Below are positions 52,009 to 60,618 of a stretch of DNA of 64,000 nucleotides, one piece after another. Origin of the DNA: DAOMFB01 sp963721385. Its GTDB lineage: Bacteria > Acidobacteriota > Thermoanaerobaculia > UBA5066. Numbering within the stretch: the first letter of the stretch is position 1; each line of letters starts with the position of its first letter. Where the stretch lies: the NCBI GenBank assembly GCA_963721385.1, contig CAVRJB010000013.1:930001-994000 (forward strand). The letters run 5' to 3'. A program made the translations under genes and the position numbers. The notes beneath the pieces were generated by a model. The model worked only from the letters and a program-made list of their open reading frames with translations. It made no database searches and was not told where the DNA came from.

Positions 52009-52590
52009 TCAGAACTTGAAGCTGACGCTTCCCCCGATGAAGAGGGGGCGGTGGATGACCGTCGTGGCGATGTAGTCGCCGCCGAACTCCAGCCGGAAGT
52101 CGAGCTGGCCGGTGACACGGAAGAGCGTCTCGACGCCGAACGTCGCGCCGGCGGCCGTCTCGTTCCCGTCCACGGCGACCTGGCCCGGGGCCGGGCTCTT
52201 GGGTGACACGGAGAAGACGCCGCCTCCGCCGAAGAACCCGGCTTGGAACCAGTCTTCCCGCCACCGATAAGAGACCCGGGCGATTCCCGCGTTCACCTGG
52301 AGGTCGGGGGCGCCGGGCTGGGTTCCCGGGAGCTGGAACCTCGAATACCGCCCCTGCAGCACCGTGACGAAGCTCGGCGACGTCTCGTAGAGGACTTCGA
52401 CGTAGGCGTCGCCGCCCCACTGCTGGAAGCCCTCCACGCTGGTGGCCGTTCCGGTGTCGGCGTAGGTCGCGGCGCCGAGGCCGGCGGCGAAGCTCTGGGC
52501 GGCGAGTGGAGCCGGCCGAAGCGCGAGCGCGCCGCCGGCGAAGAGGAGGGCGACGCCGAGCCGGCGTCTCCGGGCGCTGGTGAAGATCAT
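52009..52590 (-). CDS. outer-membrane beta-barrel-like protein, unknown
   Basis: 193 residues from ATG 52590. Signal peptide (GVALLFAGGALALRPAPLAAQ), then alternating beta strands typical of a small outer-membrane barrel: YVEVLYETS, FVTVLQGRYSRF, ARVSYRWRE, ATFGVETLFRVTG, FRLEFGGDYI, ending in V-S-F-K-F with a terminal Phe, the usual barrel-assembly signal. Likely 8 strands. Function unknown. A TTGACG-N18-TATGCT promoter ends 6 nt before the ATG. Confidence 0.8.
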   Translation of the reverse strand: MIFTSARRRRLGVALLFAGGALALRPAPLAAQSFAAGLGAATYADTGTATSVEGFQQWGGDAYVEVLYETSPSFVTVLQGRYSRFQLPGTQPGAPDLQVNAGIARVSYRWREDWFQAGFFGGGGVFSVSPKSPAPGQVAVDGNETAAGATFGVETLFRVTGQLDFRLEFGGDYIATTVIHRPLFIGGSVSFKF

Positions 52591-52596
52591 CCCGAG

Positions 52597-52626
52597 AGCA
52601 TAGAAGCGCCCAGGGAAGAGCGTCAA
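52597..52626 (-). promoter_or_regulatory. promoter of the barrel protein gene (leaderless type)
   Basis: Minus strand: -35 TTGACG (52626-52621), 18-nt spacer, -10 TATGCT (52602-52597), ending 6 nt before ATG 52590. Confidence 0.55.
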
Positions 52627-52682
52627 ACGCGACGCGCTGAAACAGGTCACGATGAGTGTACGTACCGGCCGCGCGCCTCGTC

Positions 52683-52688
52683 TAGAAT
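52683..52688 (+). promoter_or_regulatory. -10 element upstream of comF
   Basis: TAGAAT ends 8 nt before GTG 52697, consistent with a leaderless transcript starting at that codon. Confidence 0.4.
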
Positions 52689-52696
52689 CCCACGAT

Positions 52697-53452
52697 GTGC
52701 CCGCGACGGACGCGCTGATCGCCTCGGATCCCTCCGCGCCGCCGGCCCTTCTCGATCAGCTTCTCACTTTCCTCGTCCCGTCGCGATGCGCCGCCTGCGG
52801 CGAGTCGCGGCGCGGCGTCGGCGGTGGCGGGGTTTGCGCCGCATGCTGGCGCGACCTCCCCGCGCTCGACCCGGCGGAGAGCTGTCCGCGCTGCGCGCTC
52901 CCGACCGGGGGCGGGACGTGCCGCGGCTGCGAGCGCCGCCCGCCGCCCGTCGAGCGGGCCGCTGCGGTCGGCCTTTATGCCGGAAGCCTCAGGCGGCTGA
53001 TCGCGGCCTTCAAGTTCGGGGGATGGGATCTCCTGGCGGCGCCGGCGGCGGCGCGAATGGCCGCGCTCGCCCGGAGGACGCACCTCGACGAGGGCGTCGA
53101 CGCCGTGACGCCGATTCCCTCCACGCGCGGGCGGAACCGCCGGCGCGGCTACGACCCGGCAGGCCTCCTCGCGTCGGAAGCCGCCCGGCGTCTCGGCCGG
53201 CCGGTGGAAGGCTTCCTCGCGCGCACCCGTGAAACCGCCCCCCAGTCCGACCTCCCCGCGTCGAAGCGCTCGGCCAACGTGGCCGGCGCCTTCGCCGCCC
53301 GGCCCGCCACAGCGGGCCGTTCCATCCTCCTCGTCGACGACGTCGTCACGACGGGCGCCACCGCGTTCGCGGCCGCGTCCGCCCTGCGCGACGCTGGCGC
53401 CCGAACCGTCCGCCTCCTCGTTTTGGCGAGAACTCCGGAGCCCGGAACATGA
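52697..53452 (+). CDS. comF: ComF-family phosphoribosyltransferase-like protein
   Basis: About 251 residues from GTG 52697, chosen because TAGAAT lies just upstream; ATG 52652 is an in-frame alternative. The N-terminus has a zinc-ribbon set of cysteines (CAACG, CAACW, CPRC, CRGC). The C-terminus is a type I phosphoribosyltransferase domain: VTPIPSTRGRNRRRGYDPA and the PRPP loop ILLVDDVVTTGATA. ComF proteins act in DNA uptake/recombination in competent bacteria; many homologues are of unproven role. Overlaps the next gene (ATGA). Confidence 0.9.
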   Translation: MPATDALIASDPSAPPALLDQLLTFLVPSRCAACGESRRGVGGGGVCAACWRDLPALDPAESCPRCALPTGGGTCRGCERRPPPVERAAAVGLYAGSLRRLIAAFKFGGWDLLAAPAAARMAALARRTHLDEGVDAVTPIPSTRGRNRRRGYDPAGLLASEAARRLGRPVEGFLARTRETAPQSDLPASKRSANVAGAFAARPATAGRSILLVDDVVTTGATAFAAASALRDAGARTVRLLVLARTPEPGT

Positions 53453-54360
53453 GCCTCTTCGACCGCCTCGTCGTCAGCACGATCCCGCTCGTCCCACGCG
53501 CCCTCGTCGGGCGCGTGGCGTCGCGCTACGTCGCCGGCGAGACGCTCGACGATGCGCTCCGTGTCGTGAGCGGCCTCGCCGCCGAGGGGGCGATGGCCAC
53601 GCTCGACGTCCTCGGGGAGAGCGTCACCCGCCGCGAGCAGACCGCGGCGGCCCGCGACCTGTACCTGAAGACACTCGAAGCGATCGCGGCGAGCGGCCTC
53701 CCGGCCAACGTCTCGGTCAAGCCGACGGCGCTCGGGCTCGCCATCGACCCCGCGCTCGCGCGCGAAAACCTCTCGGCGATTTGCCGGAAGGCCGGCGAGC
53801 ACGGGACGTTCGTCCGACTCGACATGGAGGACAGCCCGTACACCGAGTCGACCCTCCGCCTCGCGCTCGAGCTGAAGGCCGAGTACCCGAACGTCGGCGT
53901 CGTGCTCCAGGCCTACCTCCGCCGGAGCCTCGCCGACCTCGACCGCTGCATCGCCGCGAAGATGAACGTCAGGATCTGCAAGGGGATCTACGTCGAGCGC
54001 CGCGAGATCGCCTGGAAGGACCACGACGTCGTCGTCCGGAACTTCGCCGCGATGGTCGACAAGCACCTCTCGGCCGGCTGCTACGCAGCGATCGCCACCC
54101 ACGACGAATCCTGCGTGCAGGCCGCCCTCGCGACGATCGACCGCCTGAAGGCGCCGCCGGAGCGGTACGAGTTCCAGATGCTGCTGGGGGTCGACCCGCT
54201 CCTCCGGAAGATCCTCCTCGGCGGGGGGCACCGGCTCCGCGTCTACGTCCCGTACGGGCGCGACTGGTACGCCTATTCGACGCGCCGGCTGAAGGAGAAT
54301 CCCTCGGTCGCCCGGCACATCGTGAACGCGACCCTGGGCCTCGGACCGGCCCGGTCCTGA
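53449..54360 (+). CDS. proline dehydrogenase
   Basis: 303 residues, the length of a monofunctional PRODH (PutA barrel only). It oxidises proline to delta-1-pyrroline-5-carboxylate using FAD at the inner membrane. Motifs: VSVKPTALGL, FVRLDMEDSPYTE, VVLQAYLRRSL, RICKGIYVE, IATHDE and the C-terminal RVYVPYGRDWYAYSTRRLKENP substrate-binding helix. No P5C dehydrogenase is in the window. Coupled to comF by ATGA. Confidence 0.93.
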   Translation: MSLFDRLVVSTIPLVPRALVGRVASRYVAGETLDDALRVVSGLAAEGAMATLDVLGESVTRREQTAAARDLYLKTLEAIAASGLPANVSVKPTALGLAIDPALARENLSAICRKAGEHGTFVRLDMEDSPYTESTLRLALELKAEYPNVGVVLQAYLRRSLADLDRCIAAKMNVRICKGIYVERREIAWKDHDVVVRNFAAMVDKHLSAGCYAAIATHDESCVQAALATIDRLKAPPERYEFQMLLGVDPLLRKILLGGGHRLRVYVPYGRDWYAYSTRRLKENPSVARHIVNATLGLGPARS

Positions 54361-54401
54361 GGGCCTCAGGGGGCAGTTGACGCGGCCTCTCACGCGGGCG
54401 G

Positions 54402-56309
54402 ATGATTCCCCTGGAGCGGGTTGCCGTGTACTGGAATCGGGTTGCCTTCCGCCGCACCTCCGCGCTCGCCGCGGTTGTTGCTGTGTGCGCGCTCGCGGCG
54501 GCGGCGCGGGCCGCCCCGCCGGCCGCGCCGCTCTCGGGAATGGTCCGGGTCGGCGACGCCGCGCTCGGAGGCGCCACCGTCGTCATCCGCGCCGTCACGG
54601 ATGGCGGCGCGTCGACGATCCGGTTCCTGAAGACCGAGGCCGACGGGACGTTCGTCCTGGCCGACGCGCCCCGCGGCTCCTACACGATTCTCGCGCTCGT
54701 CCCGGGGCTTCCGGCGTTCACCGCGCGGATCCTCCACACCGCCGCACCGAACGCCGTCTCCTTCGTCCGCCTCGACCTGTCGGCGGCGGGCGGCGTTCTC
54801 CCGGCCTCGCCGGCGGGCGACGCCGACCCGTGGAACGCCCGCGCCGTCGTGAAGGGAGACGTCCTGCGCGACGCGGCCGCGATCCTGGCGGCTCTCGACG
54901 AGCCGCCGCCGGCGCCCCGGGCACCGGCCGTCGCCGGTGCGCCGCCCGTGAACGCTTCTCTCCGCGTCCCGGTGCACGCCTCCATGACCTCGACGACCGG
55001 CTTTGCCGGGTCCGGAACTCCCCCGCTCTCGCGCACGCTCCTCGGCCTCTCGGGCTCGCTCGGCAGCAGCGTCCGCTGGGGCGTCGAGGGGCAGTACAGC
55101 CGCCTCCTTCCGGTGGAAGGCTTCCGCACGGGCGACTCCTCGAGCGTCGCCGTCGACCTGCAGGCCGGCAACCGCCAGAACCTGCACCTTTCGACGCAGC
55201 GCCAGAGGCGGCCTCTCGACGAGGTCGACTCCTCGCGCTTTGCCGCCCACGCGGTCGACTGGACCGGTGCGACCGGCGAGCGGTCGCAGGCCTCCCTCTC
55301 GGCCCGCCTCGTCAGCCAGAACCGGGCGTTCACCGACGGCCCGGCGGCGGACCTCTTCGCCAACTCGTCCGACACCCTCGACGTCTTCGCGGGGTACCGG
55401 ACCGACCTCGGCGACCGGAGCTTCGTCCGCTTCAGCGTCGCCTATCGGTCGCTCACGGCGCCGCCGCTGCCGACGAGCGCGCTCCCGATGTCGGCCTGGG
55501 ACCGCGAGGCTCACGTCGGGGCCGTCGTGGGGATGCGTCTTGTCGGAAGCCTCTCGGTGGAGGCCGGCGCGACCGGAGACCTTTCGACGCAGAGCAGCGG
55601 CGCCACGCCGGAGCTGACGCTCAGGTTCGCCCCCGGCGCATTCCGGACGTGGGCGTTCGCGTCGCAGCGACTCGGCGGGCGGACGGACAACGGGGTACTC
55701 CCCGGCCAGGTCGGCACCGACGTCGCCGACCTCGGGCGCCTCTCGCAGAGCACCTACGGGGTCGGCGCGCAGTTCGCGGGGAGGCGGGCGGGCATCTCCG
55801 TGGAAGCGAGCCGCCGGGAGATCCTCGGCACGTACCGCCTCCTTCTGTCACCCGATTTCTTCGACCGGCTCGACTCGATCTACTTCTTCCCGGGCGACGT
55901 CGCGAGCGAGGTGTCGTCCGTCGTGACGGCAAAGGTGACGGAGGGGATCGACGCGAAGCTCGGCGGGCGCGTCGGCCGCGTGGCCGGGGAACGCGAAGGG
56001 TCGATTGCCCAGGACGACGCGACGTACGGGATCGCCGAGGCGGTCGTCAGCCTCTCCGGGACGCGGACCACGGTGGGCGTCGGATACAGGGCCCTGTCGC
56101 AGGGCCTGACTCGCGGCCAGAGCGTCCTCAGGAACGACTTCGACGCCGTCGACTTCTCGTTCGCTCAATCGATTCCGATTCCGATCCTCCAGTCCATCGC
56201 CTCGGAATGGCGGGCGCTCTTCAACGTGGAGCTCGGCAAGCGCCGTCAGGGCGAGGACGAGGAGCGGTCGAACCGCCGTCTCGCCGGCGGCCTCGCGGTT
56301 TCGTTCTGA
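54402..56309 (+). CDS. outer-membrane beta-barrel protein with carboxypeptidase-regulatory-like domain
   Basis: 635 residues. Signal peptide (ALAAVVAVCALAAAARA), then a carboxypeptidase-regulatory-like beta domain (about 45-125: LSGMVRVGDAALGGATVVIRA, FLKTEADGTFVLADAPRGSYTI), a linker, and a long barrel-like region of alternating strands ending with V-S-F. Resembles TonB-dependent receptor-like proteins of Acidobacteriota but no clear plug/TonB-box is seen. Ligand unknown. It precedes the histidine kinase gene by 123 nt. Confidence 0.78.
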   Translation: MIPLERVAVYWNRVAFRRTSALAAVVAVCALAAAARAAPPAAPLSGMVRVGDAALGGATVVIRAVTDGGASTIRFLKTEADGTFVLADAPRGSYTILALVPGLPAFTARILHTAAPNAVSFVRLDLSAAGGVLPASPAGDADPWNARAVVKGDVLRDAAAILAALDEPPPAPRAPAVAGAPPVNASLRVPVHASMTSTTGFAGSGTPPLSRTLLGLSGSLGSSVRWGVEGQYSRLLPVEGFRTGDSSSVAVDLQAGNRQNLHLSTQRQRRPLDEVDSSRFAAHAVDWTGATGERSQASLSARLVSQNRAFTDGPAADLFANSSDTLDVFAGYRTDLGDRSFVRFSVAYRSLTAPPLPTSALPMSAWDREAHVGAVVGMRLVGSLSVEAGATGDLSTQSSGATPELTLRFAPGAFRTWAFASQRLGGRTDNGVLPGQVGTDVADLGRLSQSTYGVGAQFAGRRAGISVEASRREILGTYRLLLSPDFFDRLDSIYFFPGDVASEVSSVVTAKVTEGIDAKLGGRVGRVAGEREGSIAQDDATYGIAEAVVSLSGTRTTVGVGYRALSQGLTRGQSVLRNDFDAVDFSFAQSIPIPILQSIASEWRALFNVELGKRRQGEDEERSNRRLAGGLAVSF

Positions 56310-56432
56310 GCCGACCCTCCAATTCGCCGGAAACAAATCCAAACAACTGACAACCCGCGCGCCCGGAGCCTGGCTTCAGAGGAAGAAACCGCTCTGTGCC
56401 AATGACTTCCCGCCGTTCAATCCGGCGGAGTC

Positions 56433-59216
56433 ATGGCACTTGGTTTGAATGGAAGGGCAGCGGTGGACACCTCGACGCGACTGGGGCGACGCGCCGTCAG
56501 AGCGCTGATCGTGGCGTGCTACGTCCTCGCGTTGATTCCGGTCGGCCTGACCGTCGTCCGGAAAGTCACGATCGTCGGGCGGGCGGATCTTCTCGTCGAG
56601 CCGTCCGCTTCCGCTCTCAAGGTCCGTTACGTCGGTCCGTCGGCCTCCCCGACCGGGCTCCGGCCGGGCGACCTCCTTCTGCTCGTCGACGGAGGGGAGG
56701 CCGCGAGCGCGGGCGACCCGTCGCAGATTCTCGCGACGCGCCGTGCGCAGCTCACCTTCTTGCGCGACGGCCAGGTGCGGACGGTCGAGACGCCGCCCGT
56801 CCCGTCCCCGTGGGACTGGAAGTACCTGTTCCTCTTCGCGGTCGGGACGGCCTTCTTCCTTGCGGGCGCGAGCGCCCTCCGGCAGGCTCCCGGCGCGGTG
56901 GCACCCGACGCGAATTTCCTCTTCGCGGCCTTCGCGCTCGGCGCCGCACTCGTCCTGATCCTGACGCCACTGCCGCCGGTCGACGGCGCCTTCCGGATCG
57001 CGGTCCTCGTGGAAGACGTCGCTCGCGCGCTTTTCCCGGCGCTCCTCGTCGTCCTCGCCTTCACCTTTCCGCGGCGTGCGCGACGCTTCCCCTGGCCGCT
57101 CGCGTTCGTTCCCTCGGTCGCGCTCCTCGTCGCCGAGATCCAGCTCTACGGAGGCCCGTCGGCGCCCGGGCGGAACGCGGCCGACGCGGTCGCCACGCTC
57201 GACCGGATGCAGGGCGCCTGGATGACGCTTGCGGCGCTCGTCGCCGCCGCGCGTCTCCTCTCGCTCTCGCGCCGGACGATCGACCTGCTGACGGAGAAGC
57301 AGATCCGCTTCCTCCTGCTCGGCACGATGGTCGGCCTCGTCCCCCTCTGCGTCCTGAACCTCCTCCCGTCGATCTTCGGCCGGTCGATCCCGGTCCTCTC
57401 GTCGCTCTCGCTGCTGCCGCTCGCCCTCGTGCCGGTGGCGTTCCTCGCGGCCCTGACCCGCTACCGCCTCTGGGACGTCGAGGTCCTCGGGCGGGAGACG
57501 GCGGCCCTCGTCGGCGCGGTCCTCTTCGCCGCGGGGCTCTTCGCCGCCGCTCAGGCCTTCGTCGCGCACCCGGTCCTCCCCGACGTGCCGTACGCCCGCG
57601 CCGCGCTCCAGACCGCCGCCGGCCTCGCCGTGGCGCTGTCGTTCGTGCCGGTGAAGCGCGGCCTCTCGGCCGCGTTCGCGCGCTTCCAGTACCAGGGCGA
57701 GCTGGCCGGGCGGGAGGAGCTCCTCGGGCTCGTCCGGGAGCTGCCGTCGGCGCGCTCGGGGCTCGAGATCGAGGCGCTCCTCGTCCCGCGCGTCGCGCGC
57801 GGCCTCGGCGTCTCCGTCGCCGCGCTCCTCCCGGTGATCGGCGACGGACGCCTCTCGGCCGCCGCCGTGGACGGCGGCCCACCGCTCGTCCTCGAAGAGC
57901 TGCCGGCCGGCGTCGACGCCCGGACGACGCGGCTCTCGCGGCAGACGTTCGCCGCCGCCCCGACCGCCTCGGTGGCCCGGCTGCGCCGGGCCGGCTTCCG
58001 CACGCTCGCTCCGCTCTCGGTGCCGGGCGGGCTGCTCGCGCTCTTCGCCATCGGCGACCGCGACGGGCGGACCCCGCCTTCCGGGGAGGACCTGCGACTC
58101 CTCGAGACGGTCCTCGCCCCCGCCGGGCTGGCGCTCGACCACGCCCGCCTCTACGACGAGCTCCGGACCCAGGCCGAGAGCTACCGGACGCTGAAGGAGT
58201 TCCACGAGGACGTGGTGGCGGGCTCGGCAGCGGCGCTGGTGGCGACGGACGCCGACGGCCGGATCACGTCGGTGAACCCCGCGTTCGCCGCGTTCACCGG
58301 ACGGAGCGCGTCGTCCCTCGTCGGCGCGCGGGATACGGACGTGCTTCCGCCGGCGTTCCTGTCCGGCGCACCGCCGAAACGCGTCGAGGCCGACCTCGGT
58401 GGCGGCGCGCGCGTCCTCGACGTCGCCGTGTCGCCGTTCCCCGGCGCCGCGCCCGGCTCCCGCGCGAAGGTCTTCGTCCTCTACGACGCGACCGAGAACG
58501 TCCGCCTCGAGCGGGCGCTCGCGGACCGCGATCGGCTCGCGGCGCTCGGGACCCTCTCGGCCGGCGTGGCGCACGAAGTGAACACGCCGCTGACGGGGGT
58601 CGCCGGCTTCGCGCGCCTGCTCCTCGACGAGACGCCGGCCGACGACCCGCGCCGGGGCGTGCTCGAGAAGATCGAGCGCCAGGCGTTTCGCGCGTCGCGC
58701 CTCGTCGGCAGCCTCCTCGACCTCGCCCGCGGCCGGCCGCGCGAGCGAGTCCCGATCGACCCGGTGGCGCTCGCACGCGAGGCCCAGCGCGCCTTCGAGG
58801 ACGAGATCGACGCCCGGGGCGTCTCGCTGGCCGTCGACGTCCCCGCGGCGCTGCCGGCCATCCCCGGCCACGCCGAGGCCCTGCTGCAGGTTCTCGTCAA
58901 CCTCCTCAAGAACGGGGTCGAGGCCGCGGGGAGCGCGACCCGGCGGGACGGCGCTCCGCCGGCCGTGGCGCTCCGGGCGCGGCCGGAGACGGACCGGGTC
59001 GTCTTCGTCGTCGAGGACAACGGCCCGGGCCTGGCCCCCGAGGACGCCGCCCGCGTCTTCGAGCCGTTCTACTCGACCAAGACGGCGCAGGGCGGGACGG
59101 GGCTGGGGCTGGCCATCGCGCGGGATATCATCCAGGCCCACGGGGGGACGCTCGACGCCGGGACGCGGCCGGGCGGCGGCGCGCGATTCACGGTCTCTCT
59201 CCCCGTCACGGCCTGA
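56433..59216 (+). CDS. PDZ-membrane-GAF-PAS sensor histidine kinase
   Basis: 927 residues. One helix (about 25-43), a PDZ-like extracytoplasmic segment (VRYVGPSASPTGLRPGDLLLLVDGGEA), about eight membrane helices to ~390, GAF (~430-575), PAS (~590-680), HisKA with His714 in LSAGVAHEVNTPLTG, and HATPase_c with N-box NLLKNGVEA, G1 VEDNGPGLAP, F-box FEPFYSTK and G2 GGTGLGLAIA. The membrane module matches the SpoIIE phosphatase at 13.2-15.8 kb. The response regulator gene starts 4 nt downstream, so the pair is a two-component system. A DNA-level output through sigma-54 is expected. Confidence 0.93.
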   Translation: MALGLNGRAAVDTSTRLGRRAVRALIVACYVLALIPVGLTVVRKVTIVGRADLLVEPSASALKVRYVGPSASPTGLRPGDLLLLVDGGEAASAGDPSQILATRRAQLTFLRDGQVRTVETPPVPSPWDWKYLFLFAVGTAFFLAGASALRQAPGAVAPDANFLFAAFALGAALVLILTPLPPVDGAFRIAVLVEDVARALFPALLVVLAFTFPRRARRFPWPLAFVPSVALLVAEIQLYGGPSAPGRNAADAVATLDRMQGAWMTLAALVAAARLLSLSRRTIDLLTEKQIRFLLLGTMVGLVPLCVLNLLPSIFGRSIPVLSSLSLLPLALVPVAFLAALTRYRLWDVEVLGRETAALVGAVLFAAGLFAAAQAFVAHPVLPDVPYARAALQTAAGLAVALSFVPVKRGLSAAFARFQYQGELAGREELLGLVRELPSARSGLEIEALLVPRVARGLGVSVAALLPVIGDGRLSAAAVDGGPPLVLEELPAGVDARTTRLSRQTFAAAPTASVARLRRAGFRTLAPLSVPGGLLALFAIGDRDGRTPPSGEDLRLLETVLAPAGLALDHARLYDELRTQAESYRTLKEFHEDVVAGSAAALVATDADGRITSVNPAFAAFTGRSASSLVGARDTDVLPPAFLSGAPPKRVEADLGGGARVLDVAVSPFPGAAPGSRAKVFVLYDATENVRLERALADRDRLAALGTLSAGVAHEVNTPLTGVAGFARLLLDETPADDPRRGVLEKIERQAFRASRLVGSLLDLARGRPRERVPIDPVALAREAQRAFEDEIDARGVSLAVDVPAALPAIPGHAEALLQVLVNLLKNGVEAAGSATRRDGAPPAVALRARPETDRVVFVVEDNGPGLAPEDAARVFEPFYSTKTAQGGTGLGLAIARDIIQAHGGTLDAGTRPGGGARFTVSLPVTA

Positions 59217-59220
59217 CGCC

Positions 59221-60618
59221 ATGACGATCCTGATCCTCGACGACGAACCGGTGATCCGGGAGGTCCTGCGGACCGTCCTTTCGAAGGCTGGCTTCAGTGT
59301 GCGCGAGGCGGGCTCCGCCGCCGAGGGGCTGGAGCGCCTCGGGAAGGAACCGGTCGACCTCCTCCTCCTCGACCTGATGCTCCCCGACCGCTCCGGGCTG
59401 GAGGTGCTGACCGAGGCCCGCCAGCGCTGGCCGGAGATGCCCATCATCGTCATCACCGCGTACTCCTCCGTCGAGAACGCCATCGCCGCGATGCGCGAGG
59501 GGGCGTTCCACTACCTGCCGAAGCCGTTCCGGAACGACGAAGTCGTCCACATCGTCAGGCAGGCGCTCGAGAAGCGCCGCCTTCTCGCTGAGAACCGCGT
59601 CCTCAGGGCCAAGCTCGACGCGGGCACGGGCGACCTCGGCGGGCTCGTCGGCCGCTCGGCGCCGATGGAGCGGGTCTACGAGACGATCCGGAACGCGGCG
59701 AGCGCGCGGTCGACCGTCCTCATCGTCGGCGAGAGCGGCACGGGCAAGGAGCTCGTCGCGAAGGCGTTGCACCGGCTCTCGCCGCGCGCCGCCGGGCCGT
59801 TCGTGACGGTGAACTCCGGCTCGCTCCCCCCGGACCTCCTCGAGTCGAATCTCTTCGGGCACGTGCGAGGCTCGTTCACCGGCGCCGTTGCGGACAAGAA
59901 GGGGCTCTTCAAGGTGGCCGACGGCGGGACGATCTTCTTCGACGAGATCGGGACCGTACCGCCCGATACGCAGGCGAAGCTCCTCCGGGTCCTCCAGGAG
60001 CGCGAATTCATGCCGGTCGGGGCGGTCGAGCCGGTCCGCGCCGACGTGCGCGTGGTTGCGGCGACGAACGCCGATCTTCTGCACTTCGTCGCCGACGGCC
60101 GGTTCCGCGAGGACCTCTACTACCGTCTCTGCGTCATCACGATTCACCTTCCGCCGCTCCGCGAGCGGAAGGAGGACATCCCGCTCCTCGTCGAAGCGCT
60201 GGTCGCCCGCGCCGCGGCGGAGAACGGACGCGCGCTCCCCCCGGTGACGCCGAACGCGATGAAGGCGCTGCTCGACCACGACTGGCCCGGGAACGTCCGC
60301 GAGCTGGAGAACGTCCTCGAGCGTGCGCTGATCCTCGGGCCGGGCGTCATCGACGTCGACCAGCTGCCCGAGGCCGTCCGCCGCTCCGTGCCTCGCCCCG
60401 CCGCCCTCCCCCCCGACGGGCTCTCGTTCAAGGAGGCCGTCGCGTCCTACGAAAAGGCGCTCCTCTCCGCGGCGCTCGATCGGAGCTCGGGTGTGCAGAA
60501 GCGGGCGGCCGAGCTCCTGCGTCTGAAGCCGACGACCCTGAACGAGATGCTCAAGCGGCACGGCATGCTGGCGCGCGACACCGCCCCCGCATCTGCGGGC
60601 CGGACCGGCGGTCGCTAG
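59221..60618 (+). CDS. NtrC-family sigma-54-dependent response regulator
   Basis: 465 residues. Receiver domain (1-120) with acidic pair Asp7/Asp8 and phospho-acceptor Asp51 in LLLLDLMLP, and the conserved K in YLPKPF. AAA+ domain with Walker A GESGTGKE, the sigma-54 loop GSFTGA, Walker B TIFFDEIG, and the DWPGNVRELENVLERA sensor-2 region. A C-terminal Fis-type HTH (VQKRAAELLRLKPTTLNEMLKRHG). Cognate kinase is the preceding gene. Stop TAG shares CTAG with the convergent phosphatase gene. Confidence 0.95.
   Translation: MTILILDDEPVIREVLRTVLSKAGFSVREAGSAAEGLERLGKEPVDLLLLDLMLPDRSGLEVLTEARQRWPEMPIIVITAYSSVENAIAAMREGAFHYLPKPFRNDEVVHIVRQALEKRRLLAENRVLRAKLDAGTGDLGGLVGRSAPMERVYETIRNAASARSTVLIVGESGTGKELVAKALHRLSPRAAGPFVTVNSGSLPPDLLESNLFGHVRGSFTGAVADKKGLFKVADGGTIFFDEIGTVPPDTQAKLLRVLQEREFMPVGAVEPVRADVRVVAATNADLLHFVADGRFREDLYYRLCVITIHLPPLRERKEDIPLLVEALVARAAAENGRALPPVTPNAMKALLDHDWPGNVRELENVLERALILGPGVIDVDQLPEAVRRSVPRPAALPPDGLSFKEAVASYEKALLSAALDRSSGVQKRAAELLRLKPTTLNEMLKRHGMLARDTAPASAGRTGGR

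Noticed and set aside
51762..52019. 85-codon open frame in the intergenic region
   Set aside because: Residue composition and lack of a ribosome binding site suggest chance; overlaps the end of the barrel gene.
56376..59483. Long minus-strand open frame opposite the histidine kinase
   Set aside because: Composition is a mirror of the kinase codons; no motifs, and it runs through the kinase start and the regulator start.
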